From Asanoa hainanensis (GTDB lineage: Bacteria > Actinomycetota > Actinomycetes > Mycobacteriales > Micromonosporaceae): a stretch of DNA of 64,000 bases. Below the pieces are notes generated by a model. It did no database searches. It was not told where the DNA came from and worked only from the letters and a program-made list of their open reading frames with translations. The DNA lies in NCBI RefSeq assembly GCF_900188485.1, contig NZ_FZPH01000006.1, positions 154,618 to 218,617 on the forward strand, written 5' to 3'. The position numbers and the translations under genes are program-made. This document shows positions 34,894-43,892 of the stretch, piece after piece; positions within the stretch are counted from its first letter, which is position 1; every line of letters starts with the position of its first letter.

Positions 34894-35919
34894 TCAGCGC
34901 GAGCTGGCCGGGCCCGTCGACCCGCGTACCACCAACTCCGGTTCGAAAAGAAGCTCGTCGGTGTTGACGCCGACCCCCTCGATCTGGTTGACGAGGATGT
35001 CGACGGCCGCCTGGCCCATCATTTCGATGGGCTGGCGGATCGTGGTCAGCGGCGGGTCGGTGCAGGTCATCAGGCCCGAGTCGTCATAGCCGATGACCGA
35101 GATGTCGTCGGGCACCTGCTTGCCGAGCCTGCGGACCGCGCGGATCGTGCCCAGGGCGATCACGTCGCTCGCGCAGATCAGACCGGTGGCGCCCTTGTCG
35201 ATCAGCTTGGTGGCGGCGACCCGGGCGCTCTCCATGGAGAAGCTGGTGCGGCCGACCCAGGTGTTCTGGTCTTCCGCGCTCCAGCCCGCGGCGTCGACCA
35301 TGGCGGCGAGCTTGCGCCGCGACGGGACGTGGTCCTCCGGGCCGAGCACCAGGCCGATGTTCTCGTGGCCGAGCGAGCGCAGGTGGCCGAAGGCCTGCTC
35401 GACGGCGACCGCGTCGTCGGTGGAGACCCGGGGGAACGGGAGCTCGTCGACGCCGGCGTTGACGAGCACGACCGGCAGGCCGCGGTCGGTGAGCTGGCGG
35501 TAGTGGTCGTGTTTGGCGTCCGCGAGGGCGTACGAGCCGCCGGCGAAGATCACGCCCGAGACCTGGTGGTCGAGGAGCATGTCGACGTAGTCGGGTTCGG
35601 AGATGCCGCCGATGGTGCGGGCGCAGAGGGCCGGGGTCAGGCCGCGCTGCGCGAGGGAGCCGGTCACCACCTCGGCGAGGGCGGGGAAGATGGGGTTCTG
35701 CAGCTCGGGCAGCACGAGGCCGACGAGCCGGGCGCGCTCGCCGCGCAGCTTCGTCGGGCGCTCGTAGCCGAGCACGTCGAGGGCGGTGAGCACCGCGGTC
35801 CGCGTCGACTCGGAGACGCCGTCGCGGCCGTTGAGCACGCGGCTCACGGTCGCTTCGCTGACGCCGGCCTTGCGCGCGACCTCGGTCAGTCGTCTGGTCA
35901 CGGCGCAAGGGTACGTCAT
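34894..35919 (-). CDS. LacI-family transcriptional regulator of the glucan locus
   Basis: 341 residues. The N-terminal helix-turn-helix reads RLTEVARKAGVSEATVSRVLNGRDGVS (about 9-35), followed by the hinge and a periplasmic-binding-protein-like sensor domain (LVGLVLPELQNPIFPALAEVV; GLICASDVIALG; DDISVIGYDDS). It likely represses the downstream importer through the GGGAGCGCTCCC box and is released by an alpha-gluco-oligosaccharide. ATG at 35919 is used; a GTG at 35901 is an alternative. A palindrome covers the start codon, suggesting autoregulation. Confidence 0.9.
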   Translation of the reverse strand: MTYPCAVTRRLTEVARKAGVSEATVSRVLNGRDGVSESTRTAVLTALDVLGYERPTKLRGERARLVGLVLPELQNPIFPALAEVVTGSLAQRGLTPALCARTIGGISEPDYVDMLLDHQVSGVIFAGGSYALADAKHDHYRQLTDRGLPVVLVNAGVDELPFPRVSTDDAVAVEQAFGHLRSLGHENIGLVLGPEDHVPSRRKLAAMVDAAGWSAEDQNTWVGRTSFSMESARVAATKLIDKGATGLICASDVIALGTIRAVRRLGKQVPDDISVIGYDDSGLMTCTDPPLTTIRQPIEMMGQAAVDILVNQIEGVGVNTDELLFEPELVVRGSTGPASSR

Positions 35920-35936
35920 GGTTTTGCAAAAACATG
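35917..35936. promoter_or_regulatory. 20-bp palindrome over the LacI start (autoregulatory operator)
   Basis: CATGGTTTTGCAAAAACATG is symmetric at all but one base pair around a central GC, as LacI-family operators are. It overlaps the ATG at 35919, so it would block transcription initiation of a leaderless or short-leader message. Confidence 0.55.
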
Positions 35937-36037
35937 ACAGCCGTTTGACCGACCCCGACAGGCCCGGGTTATCCACAGGTTGTAATCGATCAAACGCAAA
36001 TGCAACGCTGTTCCCGTAGAAAGGAGGCGTGACAGTG

Positions 36038-36592
36038 ATGACCCCCTCTCGCGCGGTGCCAACCGAGGCATGGACAGTCGAGGACCTCGACGACCTTCCC
36101 GACGACGGCTACCGGTACGAAATCTTCGACGGGAGCCTCCTGGTGAGTCCGCCAGCGGCGATGCCGCACATCGCCTCGACGGTATGGCTGCGCGACATCC
36201 TCCATGACCAAGCGCCTCGTCACTTTAGGTTGATCGAGGGCGCCGGCGTCTTCGCGAACGCTCGCAACTTCTACATCCCGGATCTCGTAGTCGTGCATGG
36301 CGAGGTGCTCAAGAGCCGTGAACGCGGCATCAGGCCCGCCGACGTGCTGCTTGCCATCGAGGTCGTGTCACCGTCAAACCCGAGCAATGACCTGTTCATC
36401 AAACGCAAGGCTTACGCGCAGTTCAACATCCCCGAGTATTGGATCGTCGACCGCCGCGACGAGTCGCTCTCGGTGTTGCAACTCACCGAGCAGAGCGAAT
36501 ACCGCGTCGCGGCCAAGGTCCATCCAGGCTCGCAATGGCGAGCTGAGGAGCCGTTTCCACTAGTAGTGGATCCAGCCGACCTCTTCAACTAG
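36038..36592 (+). CDS. Uma2-family putative restriction-fold endonuclease
   Basis: 184 residues of the PD-(D/E)xK Uma2/DUF820 type: WTVEDLDDLPDDGYRYEIFDGSL, the PDLVVV strand, then the LLAIEVVSPSN motif with D/E-x-V and a downstream K (IKRKAYAQFNIPEYWIVD). The biological role is unknown; the family is very common in actinobacteria and cyanobacteria. AAGGAGG at 36021-36027 fits starts at GTG 36035 or ATG 36038 better than the GTG at 36029, which lies too close. Confidence 0.87.
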   Translation: MTPSRAVPTEAWTVEDLDDLPDDGYRYEIFDGSLLVSPPAAMPHIASTVWLRDILHDQAPRHFRLIEGAGVFANARNFYIPDLVVVHGEVLKSRERGIRPADVLLAIEVVSPSNPSNDLFIKRKAYAQFNIPEYWIVDRRDESLSVLQLTEQSEYRVAAKVHPGSQWRAEEPFPLVVDPADLFN

Positions 36593-37956
36593 CCAAGGTT
36601 GCGGAGGGCGTCTTCCACTGCGCGGTGGAAGGTGGGGTAGGCGTAGATCATGCTGCGGAGTTGAGGCAGGGGGACGCGGGCGTGCACCGCGAGTGTCAGC
36701 ATGCTGAGGACCTCGCCGCCCATCGGGCCCACTGACGTGGCGCCGACCAGGAGGTCGCCGTCCGCGATCAGTTTGATCAGGCCGGCGTTGCCTTCCTTGT
36801 GGATCCAGCCTCGGGACGAGGTGGTGAGGTCCGTCTGTCCTACTCGGACGTTCATGCCGCGGTCGCGGGCCTCGGCTTCGGTCAGGCCGACCGTGCCCAC
36901 CTCGGGGTCGGTGAAGGTCACTCGCGGGACCGCGCGGTAGTCCGCCGGCGGGCCCTCCTGACCGAGGATGTCGCGGATCGCGATCCCGGCCTCGTACATC
37001 GCCATGTGGGTGAACGCGCCGTGCCCGGCCACGTCGCCGACCGCCCAGATGCCGTCGGCCGCCCGCATCCGTTCGTCGGTCTCGATCGCCCGCGCCGACG
37101 CGTCGAGACCGATCGTCTCCAGGCCGAGGTCGGCCAGCCGGCCGCGCCGGCCGGTCGCCACCAGCAGGCGGTCGCCGGTCACCGAGCCCGCGCCGCCGCC
37201 GATCTCCACCGCGAAACCGTCCGCCTCGGTGTAGAGCACGCGGGTGGCGTGCATCCCGGTCCGCACGGTCACGCCGTCGGCTTCGAGTGCGGCCCGCACC
37301 AGGTCGGCCGCCTCGGGCTCGTCGAACGGCAGCAGGTGGTCGGCGGCCTCGACCACGGTCACCCGCACGCCGAAGCGCGCGAAGACCTGAGCCAGCTCGA
37401 CCCCGATCGCTCCGCCGCCGAGCACGACCAGCGACACGGGCAGCTGCTCGACCTCGATCGCCTCGCGGTTGGTCCAGTACGGCGTGCCCGCCAGGCCCTC
37501 GATCGGGGGCGCCACCGGCGCCGCGCCCGTGGCCAGCACGATGCCGCGGGTCGCCTCGAACTCCTCGTCGCCGACCGCCACCGTGTTTGGGCCGGTCAGG
37601 GCCGCGTACCCGCGGACGAACCGGCCGCCCTTGCCGACGAAGCGTTCGACGGCGACCGTGTCGTCCCAGTCGTCGGTCGCCTCCTCGCGGATCCGCTTGG
37701 CGATCGGCGTCCAGTCGGGGTGCACCGTCGCCGAGCCCGCGAGCTTGGCGACCCGGCGCGCCTCTTCCAGCGCGTTGGCACCACGGATCATCATCTTGCT
37801 CGGGATGCACCCCCAGTAGGGGCACTCGCCACCGACCAGGTTGCTCTCGATGCCGACGACGGTGAGCCCGGCCTCCGCGAGCTTGCCGGCGACCTCCTCG
37901 CCACCGACGCCCAGCCCGACCACGACGACGTCCACACGCTGTGCCACGTCTCCCAT
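36589..37956 (-). CDS. Pyridine nucleotide-disulfide oxidoreductase (class I flavoprotein)
   Basis: 455 residues. FAD-binding GLGVGGEEVAGKL, redox-active disulfide GGECPYWGCIPSK (about 42-54), NAD-binding LGGGAIGVELAQ, second FAD contact WAVGDV, and a C-terminal dimerisation domain ending YAYPTFHRAVEDALR with the catalytic His. Close in type to dihydrolipoamide dehydrogenase and mercuric reductase, but it lacks both the lipoyl context and a terminal cysteine pair. Probably reduces a disulfide or quinone. The open frame runs far upstream, but the protein starts at the ATG at 37956. Confidence 0.9.
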   Translation of the reverse strand: MGDVAQRVDVVVVGLGVGGEEVAGKLAEAGLTVVGIESNLVGGECPYWGCIPSKMMIRGANALEEARRVAKLAGSATVHPDWTPIAKRIREEATDDWDDTVAVERFVGKGGRFVRGYAALTGPNTVAVGDEEFEATRGIVLATGAAPVAPPIEGLAGTPYWTNREAIEVEQLPVSLVVLGGGAIGVELAQVFARFGVRVTVVEAADHLLPFDEPEAADLVRAALEADGVTVRTGMHATRVLYTEADGFAVEIGGGAGSVTGDRLLVATGRRGRLADLGLETIGLDASARAIETDERMRAADGIWAVGDVAGHGAFTHMAMYEAGIAIRDILGQEGPPADYRAVPRVTFTDPEVGTVGLTEAEARDRGMNVRVGQTDLTTSSRGWIHKEGNAGLIKLIADGDLLVGATSVGPMGGEVLSMLTLAVHARVPLPQLRSMIYAYPTFHRAVEDALRNLG

Positions 37957-37964
37957 TAAAGACC

Positions 37965-37970
37965 TAGAGT
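37965..37970 (+). promoter_or_regulatory. -10 element TAGAGT, leaderless arrangement
   Basis: TAGAGT ends 7 bases before the ATG at 37978 and no ribosome site is present; same layout as at 4444, 50793 and 51249. Confidence 0.5.
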
Positions 37971-37977
37971 GGCGGCC

Positions 37978-39072
37978 ATGTCGCAGGTGACCGGTCACAC
38001 CGACCCGGATTTCGCATCGGTTCGCCAGGTCTTCGAGAGCTTCTTCGCCGGCGGCCGGGACACCGGCGCGGGCTTCGCCGTCGTGCGAGCCGGCCGGCTC
38101 GTGGTCGACCTGGTCGGCGGCTGGCGCGACGACGCCCGCGCGCGACCGTGGACGCCGGACACCCGCGTCGCGGTCTATTCGGTGAGCAAACCCTTCGCCG
38201 CGGCCTGCCTGATGATCCTGGTCGACCGGGGCCGGGTCGGGCTCGACGACCCGGTGCACCGGCACTGGCCGGAGTTCCCCGACGACGGCACGACGGTGCG
38301 GCACGTGCTCGCGCACACCGCCGGCCGCCCGGCCTTCCCGACCCCGCGCCCGGCGGAGGCGTGGGCCGACTGGGACACCCTCGCCGCCGACCTGGCCACC
38401 GCGCCTCCGATGTGGACGCCAGGCAGCACGGCCGCCGAGCACGCGCTGACCTACGGCCACCTGGTCGGCGAGCTCGTGCGGCGGGTCGACGGCCGGCCGA
38501 TCGGGCGGTTCCTGACCGACGAGGTCGCCGGACCTTGGCACCTCGACCTGGCGTTCGGCGCGGGCGGTCGGACCGACGTCGCCGACCTGACGTTCGGCGA
38601 CCCGGGCTGGCCGACGACCTCGGTCGGCGCGCCGGGCAGCCTGCGACACCGCGGCCTGGCCAACCCGGACGGCTGCCGCGACCTGTCGGTGCTCAACGGT
38701 GCGCTGTGGCGGGAGACCGAGGTGCCGGCGGTCAACCTGCACGCCACGGCGCCCGCCGTCGCCCGGTTCTACCAGGGCATACTCGGCGGCGGAGTGCTGG
38801 ACGGCCGGCGGATCCTCAGCGACCGGGCCGTGGCGGAGATGATCCGGGTCCAGCACGACGGGCCGGACCTGTTGCTGGAGCGCCCGGTGAAGTGGTCGCT
38901 GGGCTTCCAGGTCGAAGACGACGGCAGCTTCGGCATGGGCGGCATCGGCGGGAGCTGTGGCTACGCGCTCCCGGGCGCGGGCCTCGCGATCGGCTTCGTC
39001 ACCCGGCACCTGGCGGACTTCGACCGGATCGACGAGCTGGAAACCGCGGTCATGTCCGCCGTTCAGGCATAA
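37978..39072 (+). CDS. Serine beta-lactamase-fold hydrolase (EstB/class C type)
   Basis: 364 residues. The active-site SxxK motif is VYSVSKPFAA (about residues 60-69), the YxN-type second motif is ALTYGHLVGELV, and an HxG-like GGIGGSCGY lies near the C-terminus. Family members include esterases and D-aminopeptidase-like enzymes; true beta-lactam resistance is unlikely. No signal peptide, so cytoplasmic. The ATG at 37978 is preferred to a GTG at 37969. Overlaps the convergent photolyase by 10 bases. Confidence 0.87.
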   Translation: MSQVTGHTDPDFASVRQVFESFFAGGRDTGAGFAVVRAGRLVVDLVGGWRDDARARPWTPDTRVAVYSVSKPFAAACLMILVDRGRVGLDDPVHRHWPEFPDDGTTVRHVLAHTAGRPAFPTPRPAEAWADWDTLAADLATAPPMWTPGSTAAEHALTYGHLVGELVRRVDGRPIGRFLTDEVAGPWHLDLAFGAGGRTDVADLTFGDPGWPTTSVGAPGSLRHRGLANPDGCRDLSVLNGALWRETEVPAVNLHATAPAVARFYQGILGGGVLDGRRILSDRAVAEMIRVQHDGPDLLLERPVKWSLGFQVEDDGSFGMGGIGGSCGYALPGAGLAIGFVTRHLADFDRIDELETAVMSAVQA

Positions 39073-40259
39073 CGCTCCACGTAGGACCCGTCCGGGTCGT
39101 ACCGCTCGCGCTGGCGTTCGGGGTTGAACTTGCGGTACGGCCGGGTGTCGTTGCCGGTGCCCGCGACCCACTGCCAGTTGCCGGAGTTGTTGGGCAGGTC
39201 GCCGTCGATCAGCCAGCGGTAGAACTCGTTCTGGCCACGCCGCCAGTCGATGCCGAGGTCCTTGGTGAGGTACGACGCGGTGACCAGGCGCGCGCGGTTG
39301 TGCATCCAGCCTTCCCGGCGGAGCTGGTGCATGCCGGCGTCCACAATGGGCACCCCGGTGCGGCCCTCGGCCCAGCGACGGAAGCCGGCGTCGTCGTCCT
39401 GCCAGCCCTCGGTCGCTCCCCGCCGGTAAGCCTTTCGACCGATCTCCGGGAACGCGTACGCCACCTGGTAGTAGAAGTCGCGCCAACAGAGCTGCCGGAC
39501 GAACGGGTCGTGGGCCGGCTTGCCCAGCGCGGCATGCGCGACCTCCAATGGGGACAGCGCGCCGAAGCGCAGGTACGGGCTGAGCCGTGACGTGCGGTCG
39601 CCGGCCAGGTCGTTGTGCCCGTCGTCGTAGTGCTCGACCTCGCCGATCCAGCCCCGCAGGCGTTGCCGGGCCTCGGTCTCGCCGCCGCGGGCGGCATCGG
39701 GCGACTCGCCCGCGGGCTCCGCCGGCAGCCGGCCGACCGCCACGCCGGACGGCAGCGGCACCTTCTTCGGCAGCGCCACCGGCTCGCGCCACTTCGCCGC
39801 GAGCCACGCCCGGTGATACGGCGAGAACACCCGGTAGTGGTCGCCACCGCCCGGCTTGAGCACGCCGGGATCCACGATGGTCAGTCCGGGGAAGAACCGC
39901 ACGGACAGCTCGTGCCGCTCGCCTTCGGCCAGCAGCCGCCGTTCCCGCCGCCGGGCGTAGGCGCTCACGTCGGCCGCGGCGGCGACGCCTTCGGCGCCGA
40001 CCTCGCCGGCCAGCCGGATCGTCTCCGCGACCGGGTCGCCCTGGCGCACGACGAGGTCGCTGTCGCGGTCGCGGAGCAGTGCGCGCAGGTCGGCGACGCA
40101 CTGGTGTAGGAAGCGGTCGCGGTTGGGCGATCGGCCGGCCAGGACCGGGTCGAACACGAACAGCGGCACGACCCGCTCCGCGTTGGCGCACGCCGCGGCC
40201 AGAGCCGGGTTGTCGTGCAGGCGGAGGTCCCGGGTGAACAGCACGACAGCCGTGCGCAT
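39063..40259 (-). CDS. phr: Deoxyribodipyrimidine photolyase
   Basis: 398 residues. N-terminal photolyase alpha/beta domain (AVVLFTRDLRLHDNPAL) for the antenna and a C-terminal FAD domain: TSRLSPYLRFGALSP, QLCWRDFYYQVAYAFP, and WMHNRARLVTASYLTKDLGIDWRRGQ, ending in the Trp-rich NNSGNWQWVAGTGND. Repairs cyclobutane pyrimidine dimers using blue light. Start ATG overlaps the stop of crtB, so it is co-expressed with carotenoid synthesis, a light-protection pairing seen in other actinomycetes. Confidence 0.93.
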   Translation of the reverse strand: MRTAVVLFTRDLRLHDNPALAAACANAERVVPLFVFDPVLAGRSPNRDRFLHQCVADLRALLRDRDSDLVVRQGDPVAETIRLAGEVGAEGVAAAADVSAYARRRERRLLAEGERHELSVRFFPGLTIVDPGVLKPGGGDHYRVFSPYHRAWLAAKWREPVALPKKVPLPSGVAVGRLPAEPAGESPDAARGGETEARQRLRGWIGEVEHYDDGHNDLAGDRTSRLSPYLRFGALSPLEVAHAALGKPAHDPFVRQLCWRDFYYQVAYAFPEIGRKAYRRGATEGWQDDDAGFRRWAEGRTGVPIVDAGMHQLRREGWMHNRARLVTASYLTKDLGIDWRRGQNEFYRWLIDGDLPNNSGNWQWVAGTGNDTRPYRKFNPERQRERYDPDGSYVERYA

Positions 40260-41188
40260 CAGGCCACCTCCGACACCGTGCGCAGGTTGCTCGGCGGCAC
40301 GACGATCGGGCTGTTCGCGCCACCCAGCAGCGCGCGGGCGGCCACCGCCGCGCGGCGCCGGTTGGGCACGGTCGCCCGCCGCACGAATACGTCGTAGTCG
40401 GCGGCGACCACCTCGTCGAGGATCCCGCCGTAGAGCGTGTAAGCGGCCCGGATGCAGGCGCGCGAGCCGGGCGCGAGCATTCCGATGCCGGGCGCCGCGG
40501 CGGCGTAGTGCAGGCGCGCGCGTTCCACCTCGTACGCGATGAGGTTCCTGATCGGTGGTGTCGCGGCGCGGCGGCTGACCGCGTCGGCGAGGTCGGCCCG
40601 GGTGACGCCGAACTTGTCGAGGTCCTCGTCGGGCAGGTAGGTCCGGCCCCGGTCCAGGTCCTCGCCGACGTCGCGGATGAAGTTGGTGAGTTGGAAGGCG
40701 AGGCCGAGCTGGCGGGCCGGGCCGCGGGCGAGGCCGGGGTCGGAGCTGCCCAGGATCGGCAGCATCATCGTGCCGATCACCGCCGCCGAGCCCTCCATGT
40801 AGTCGAGCAGGTCCTCGTAGGTGGCGTAGTCGGTGACCGTCAGGTCCATCGCCATGCTGCGTAGGAAGCTCGCGAAGTCGTCGCGGTCGAGGTCGAAGAC
40901 GGCGATGGTGTGCAGCACCGCGGGCAGCAGGGGGTCGTCGACCACCGCGCCGTGCAGGCCGGCGACGAACCGCTCCGACCACTTGCGGAGCTCGGCGGCG
41001 CGGTCGGCCGGGACGAGATCGTCGGTGCGGTCGACGATCTCGTCGGCGTAGCGGGTGAATCCGTACAACGCGTGAACGTGTCGTCGTTTCCACGCGGGCA
41101 GCAGCCGGGTCGCGAGATAGTACGTGCGACCGTGCTGTTTGTGCAGCTCACGGCAGCTCTCGTAGGACGCTGCCAGTTGGTCGTCCAT
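40259..41188 (-). CDS. crtB: Phytoene synthase
   Basis: 309 residues, trans-isoprenyl diphosphate synthase head-to-head type. First Asp motif YADEIVD and second motif FIRDVGEDLDRGRTYLPDEDL are both intact. Condenses two GGPP to phytoene. Start ATG 41188 with GGGAGG at the right distance; GTG at 41191 is too close to it. Divergent from crtE across 68 bases, so the two are likely co-regulated. Confidence 0.92.
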   Translation of the reverse strand: MDDQLAASYESCRELHKQHGRTYYLATRLLPAWKRRHVHALYGFTRYADEIVDRTDDLVPADRAAELRKWSERFVAGLHGAVVDDPLLPAVLHTIAVFDLDRDDFASFLRSMAMDLTVTDYATYEDLLDYMEGSAAVIGTMMLPILGSSDPGLARGPARQLGLAFQLTNFIRDVGEDLDRGRTYLPDEDLDKFGVTRADLADAVSRRAATPPIRNLIAYEVERARLHYAAAAPGIGMLAPGSRACIRAAYTLYGGILDEVVAADYDVFVRRATVPNRRRAAVAARALLGGANSPIVVPPSNLRTVSEVA

Positions 41189-41256
41189 CACGCCTCCCGC
41201 ATCGAAATCGACTCAGCAATCGACGCAACTCGTAAGTCTAGGGTACGCTCGGCCTC
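41189..41256. promoter_or_regulatory. Divergent crtB/crtE promoter region
   Basis: Contains the direct repeat AATCGAC at 41206-41212 and 41218-41224 (12-bp period, about one helical turn) and TAGGGT at 41239-41244, a candidate -10 for crtE. The repeats are a plausible site for the MerR-type regulator at 44491 or an ECF sigma factor. Function is inferred. Confidence 0.45.
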
Positions 41257-42396
41257 GTGGCCAACGACACGCTCGTGGAGAGAACCCGCGACGTCCCGTG
41301 CCCGCCGCCGCAACGGTCCACACCGCCCAACGACGGGCGGCTCCGCGCCGCGGTCGACACCACGCTCGCCGATTTCCTCCGGCACGAATCCGCCATCCTC
41401 GAGTCCACCGACGCCGCGTTGCGCCCCTTAGCTGCCCTGGCCCGCGACAGCGTGCTGGCCGGCGGCAAGCGCTTGCGGCCGACGTTCGCACACTGGGGCT
41501 GGCGCGGCGTCGCCGGTCCCGCACCCGCCGTCGAGCCGGTGCTGCCCGCGTTCGCCGCGCTCGAGCTCCTGCACGCGTTCGCATTGATCCACGACGACGT
41601 GATGGACGGCTCCGCGACCCGGCGCGGCCGGCCCACCGCGCACCAGGTGCTCGCGACCCAGCACGCCCAGGCGGGCCGGCGCGGCCCGGCCGAGCGGTTC
41701 GGCACCGCGGGCGCGGTCCTGGTCGGCGACCTCTGCCTGGTCTGGGCCGACCGGCTGCTGTCCCGCGCCGACGTGCCGGCCCCGGCCCTGCTGGCGGCCC
41801 GGCGCTGCTACGACGAGATGCGGGTCGAGGCCATCGCCGGGCAATACCTCGACGTGCTGGGCGACGCCGAGCCGGACAGCTGGTCGGTCGACCGGGCGCT
41901 GCGCGTCGCCCGGCTCAAGACCGCCGGCTACACGGTCACCCGCCCGCTGCTCTTCGGCGCGGCCCTGGCCGGCCACGGCGAGCGGGCGGTGGCCGGCCGC
42001 CTCGAGCGGGTCACCGACGCCTACCAGCGCTACGGCGCCGCCGTCGGCGAGGCCTTCCAGCTCTGCGACGACCTGCTCGGCGTGTTCGGCGACCCAGCGG
42101 TGACCGGCAAGCCGGCCGGCGACGACCTGCGCACCGGCAAGCCCACCGCGCTGCTGCTGCTGGCCCGGCGGCTGGCCACGGCGGCCCAGGCGGCCGAGCT
42201 GACCCGAGCCGACTCACCGGACCTGCGCGGCATCGCGGAGATCGTCACCGATACTGGCGCAGTGGCCGCGGTCGAAGCCATGATCGACAATCGGGTCGAC
42301 CTGGCGCTCGCCGCGCTGGACGGCGCGCCGATCGACAGCACCGCCGACGCCGCGCTGCGTGGCCTCGCGGTGATGGCCACGCACCGGCAGTCGTGA
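41257..42396 (+). CDS. crtE: Geranylgeranyl diphosphate synthase
   Basis: 379 residues. First Asp-rich motif DDVMD (113-117) and second CDDLLGVFGD are present, with GGKRLRP upstream. Chain-length context ALIHDDVMD and neighbours crtI/crtB indicate GGPP for carotenoids. The first about 28 residues are Pro/Arg-rich and look non-conserved, so a later start is possible, but the GTG at 41257 follows a TAGGGT box. 22 bases precede the crtI start. Confidence 0.92.
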   Translation: MANDTLVERTRDVPCPPPQRSTPPNDGRLRAAVDTTLADFLRHESAILESTDAALRPLAALARDSVLAGGKRLRPTFAHWGWRGVAGPAPAVEPVLPAFAALELLHAFALIHDDVMDGSATRRGRPTAHQVLATQHAQAGRRGPAERFGTAGAVLVGDLCLVWADRLLSRADVPAPALLAARRCYDEMRVEAIAGQYLDVLGDAEPDSWSVDRALRVARLKTAGYTVTRPLLFGAALAGHGERAVAGRLERVTDAYQRYGAAVGEAFQLCDDLLGVFGDPAVTGKPAGDDLRTGKPTALLLLARRLATAAQAAELTRADSPDLRGIAEIVTDTGAVAAVEAMIDNRVDLALAALDGAPIDSTADAALRGLAVMATHRQS

Positions 42397-42418
42397 CGAC
42401 TAACTTCAGGAGGTGCGC

Positions 42419-43891
42419 GTGCGAACCGTGACCGGACCCACCGACCGCGTGGTCGTGGTCGGTGCTGGCCTCGGCGGGCTCGCGGCGGCCCTGCACCTGG
42501 CCGGCGCCGGCCGGCAGGTCACGATCCTCGAGCGCGAGGCGATCCCGGGCGGGCGGGCCGGCCGGCTCAGCCTCGACGGCTACGAGTTCGACACCGGGCC
42601 GACGGTGCTGACCATGCCCGACCTGATCGCCGAGGCGCTGGCCGCGGTCGGCGAGGAGCTCGGCGACTGGCTGGACCTCGTCCCGCTCGACCCCGCGTAC
42701 CGGGCGCACTATCCCGACGGCTCGACGCTCGACGTCATCACCGACACCGTGCGGATGGCGGCCGAGATCTCCCGGGTGTGCGGGCCCCGCGAGGCCGACG
42801 GCTACCTGCGCTTCGTCGACTTCGCCCGGCGGCTGTGGAAGCTGGAGCGCGACGACTTCATCGCCCGCAACTTCGACGCGCCGACCGACCTGCTCACCGG
42901 CAACCTGCTGCGGCTGTTCGCCACCGGCGCGTTCCGCCGCCTGCAGACCAAGGTCGACCAGTTCTTCCGCGACCCGCGTACCAGGCGGATCTTCTCGTTC
43001 CAGGCGATGTACGCCGGCCTCGCACCGCACGACGCGCTGGCCATCTACGCCGTGATCGCGTACCTGGACTCGGTGGCCGGGGTGTTCCATCCGCGCGGCG
43101 GCATCCACGCCGTGCCGCGCGCGCTGGCCGGCGCCGCCGAGAAACACGGCGTGCGGATCCGCTACGACGCCGAGGTGACCCGCGTCGAGACCTCCGGCGG
43201 CCGGGCCGTCGCGGTGCACACCGCCACCGGCGAGCGGATCCCGGCCGACGTCGTGGTGCTCAACCCCGACCTGCCGGTCGCTTCCGAAGAGCTGCTCGGC
43301 GAGCCCCGGCGCAGGCTGCGTTACTCGCCCTCCGCGGTGGTCCTGCACATCGGGTCCAGCCAGGGGTACGCGAAGATCGCGCACCACAACATCCACTTCG
43401 GCCGGGCCTGGCGGCGTACGTTCGCCGAGATCATCGACCGCGGTGAGCTGATGTCCGACCCGTCCCTGCTGGTCACCAACCCGAGCCGGACCGAGCCCGC
43501 GGTGGCGCCGGCCGGCCGGCACAGCTACTACGTCCTCGCGCCGGTGCCCAACCTCGACCGGGCGCCGCTCGACTGGCGCGGCCCGCTCGGGCAGCGCTAC
43601 GCCGACGAGCTGATGACCACCCTGGAACAGCGGGGCTACCGCGGCTTCACCGCCGGAGTCGAGGTGTCCCACCTGGTCACCCCGGCCGACTGGGCCGCCG
43701 CCGGCATGGCCGCGGGCACGCCGTTCGCCGCCGCGCACAGCCTGTTCCAGACCGGGCCGTTCCGCCCGGGCAACCTGCACCGCTCATTGTCCAATGTGGT
43801 GTTCGTCGGCTCCGGGACCCAGCCCGGCGTCGGTGTGCCCATGGTGCTCATCTCCGGCAAGCTCGCCGCTTCCCGGATCGTCGGAGGCTGA
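42419..43891 (+). CDS. crtI: Phytoene desaturase
   Basis: 490 residues. FAD-binding dinucleotide fold VVVVGAGLGGLAAALHLAGAG at the N-terminus, GGRAGRLSLDGYEFDTGPTVLTMP, and the C-terminal carotenoid desaturase signature in NVVFVGSGTQPGVGVPMVLISGKL. Converts phytoene to more desaturated carotenes. The GTG at 42419 is 5 bases from AGGAGG (42408-42413); a GTG at 42413 overlaps that site and is rejected. One base separates its stop from idi. Confidence 0.93.
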   Translation: MRTVTGPTDRVVVVGAGLGGLAAALHLAGAGRQVTILEREAIPGGRAGRLSLDGYEFDTGPTVLTMPDLIAEALAAVGEELGDWLDLVPLDPAYRAHYPDGSTLDVITDTVRMAAEISRVCGPREADGYLRFVDFARRLWKLERDDFIARNFDAPTDLLTGNLLRLFATGAFRRLQTKVDQFFRDPRTRRIFSFQAMYAGLAPHDALAIYAVIAYLDSVAGVFHPRGGIHAVPRALAGAAEKHGVRIRYDAEVTRVETSGGRAVAVHTATGERIPADVVVLNPDLPVASEELLGEPRRRLRYSPSAVVLHIGSSQGYAKIAHHNIHFGRAWRRTFAEIIDRGELMSDPSLLVTNPSRTEPAVAPAGRHSYYVLAPVPNLDRAPLDWRGPLGQRYADELMTTLEQRGYRGFTAGVEVSHLVTPADWAAAGMAAGTPFAAAHSLFQTGPFRPGNLHRSLSNVVFVGSGTQPGVGVPMVLISGKLAASRIVGG

Positions 43892-43892
43892 C

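Noticed and set aside
36589-40323. One 1244-residue frame linking several functions
   Set aside because: Only the last 455 residues (from 37956) are a real flavoprotein. The rest is antisense to the serine hydrolase and photolyase regions.
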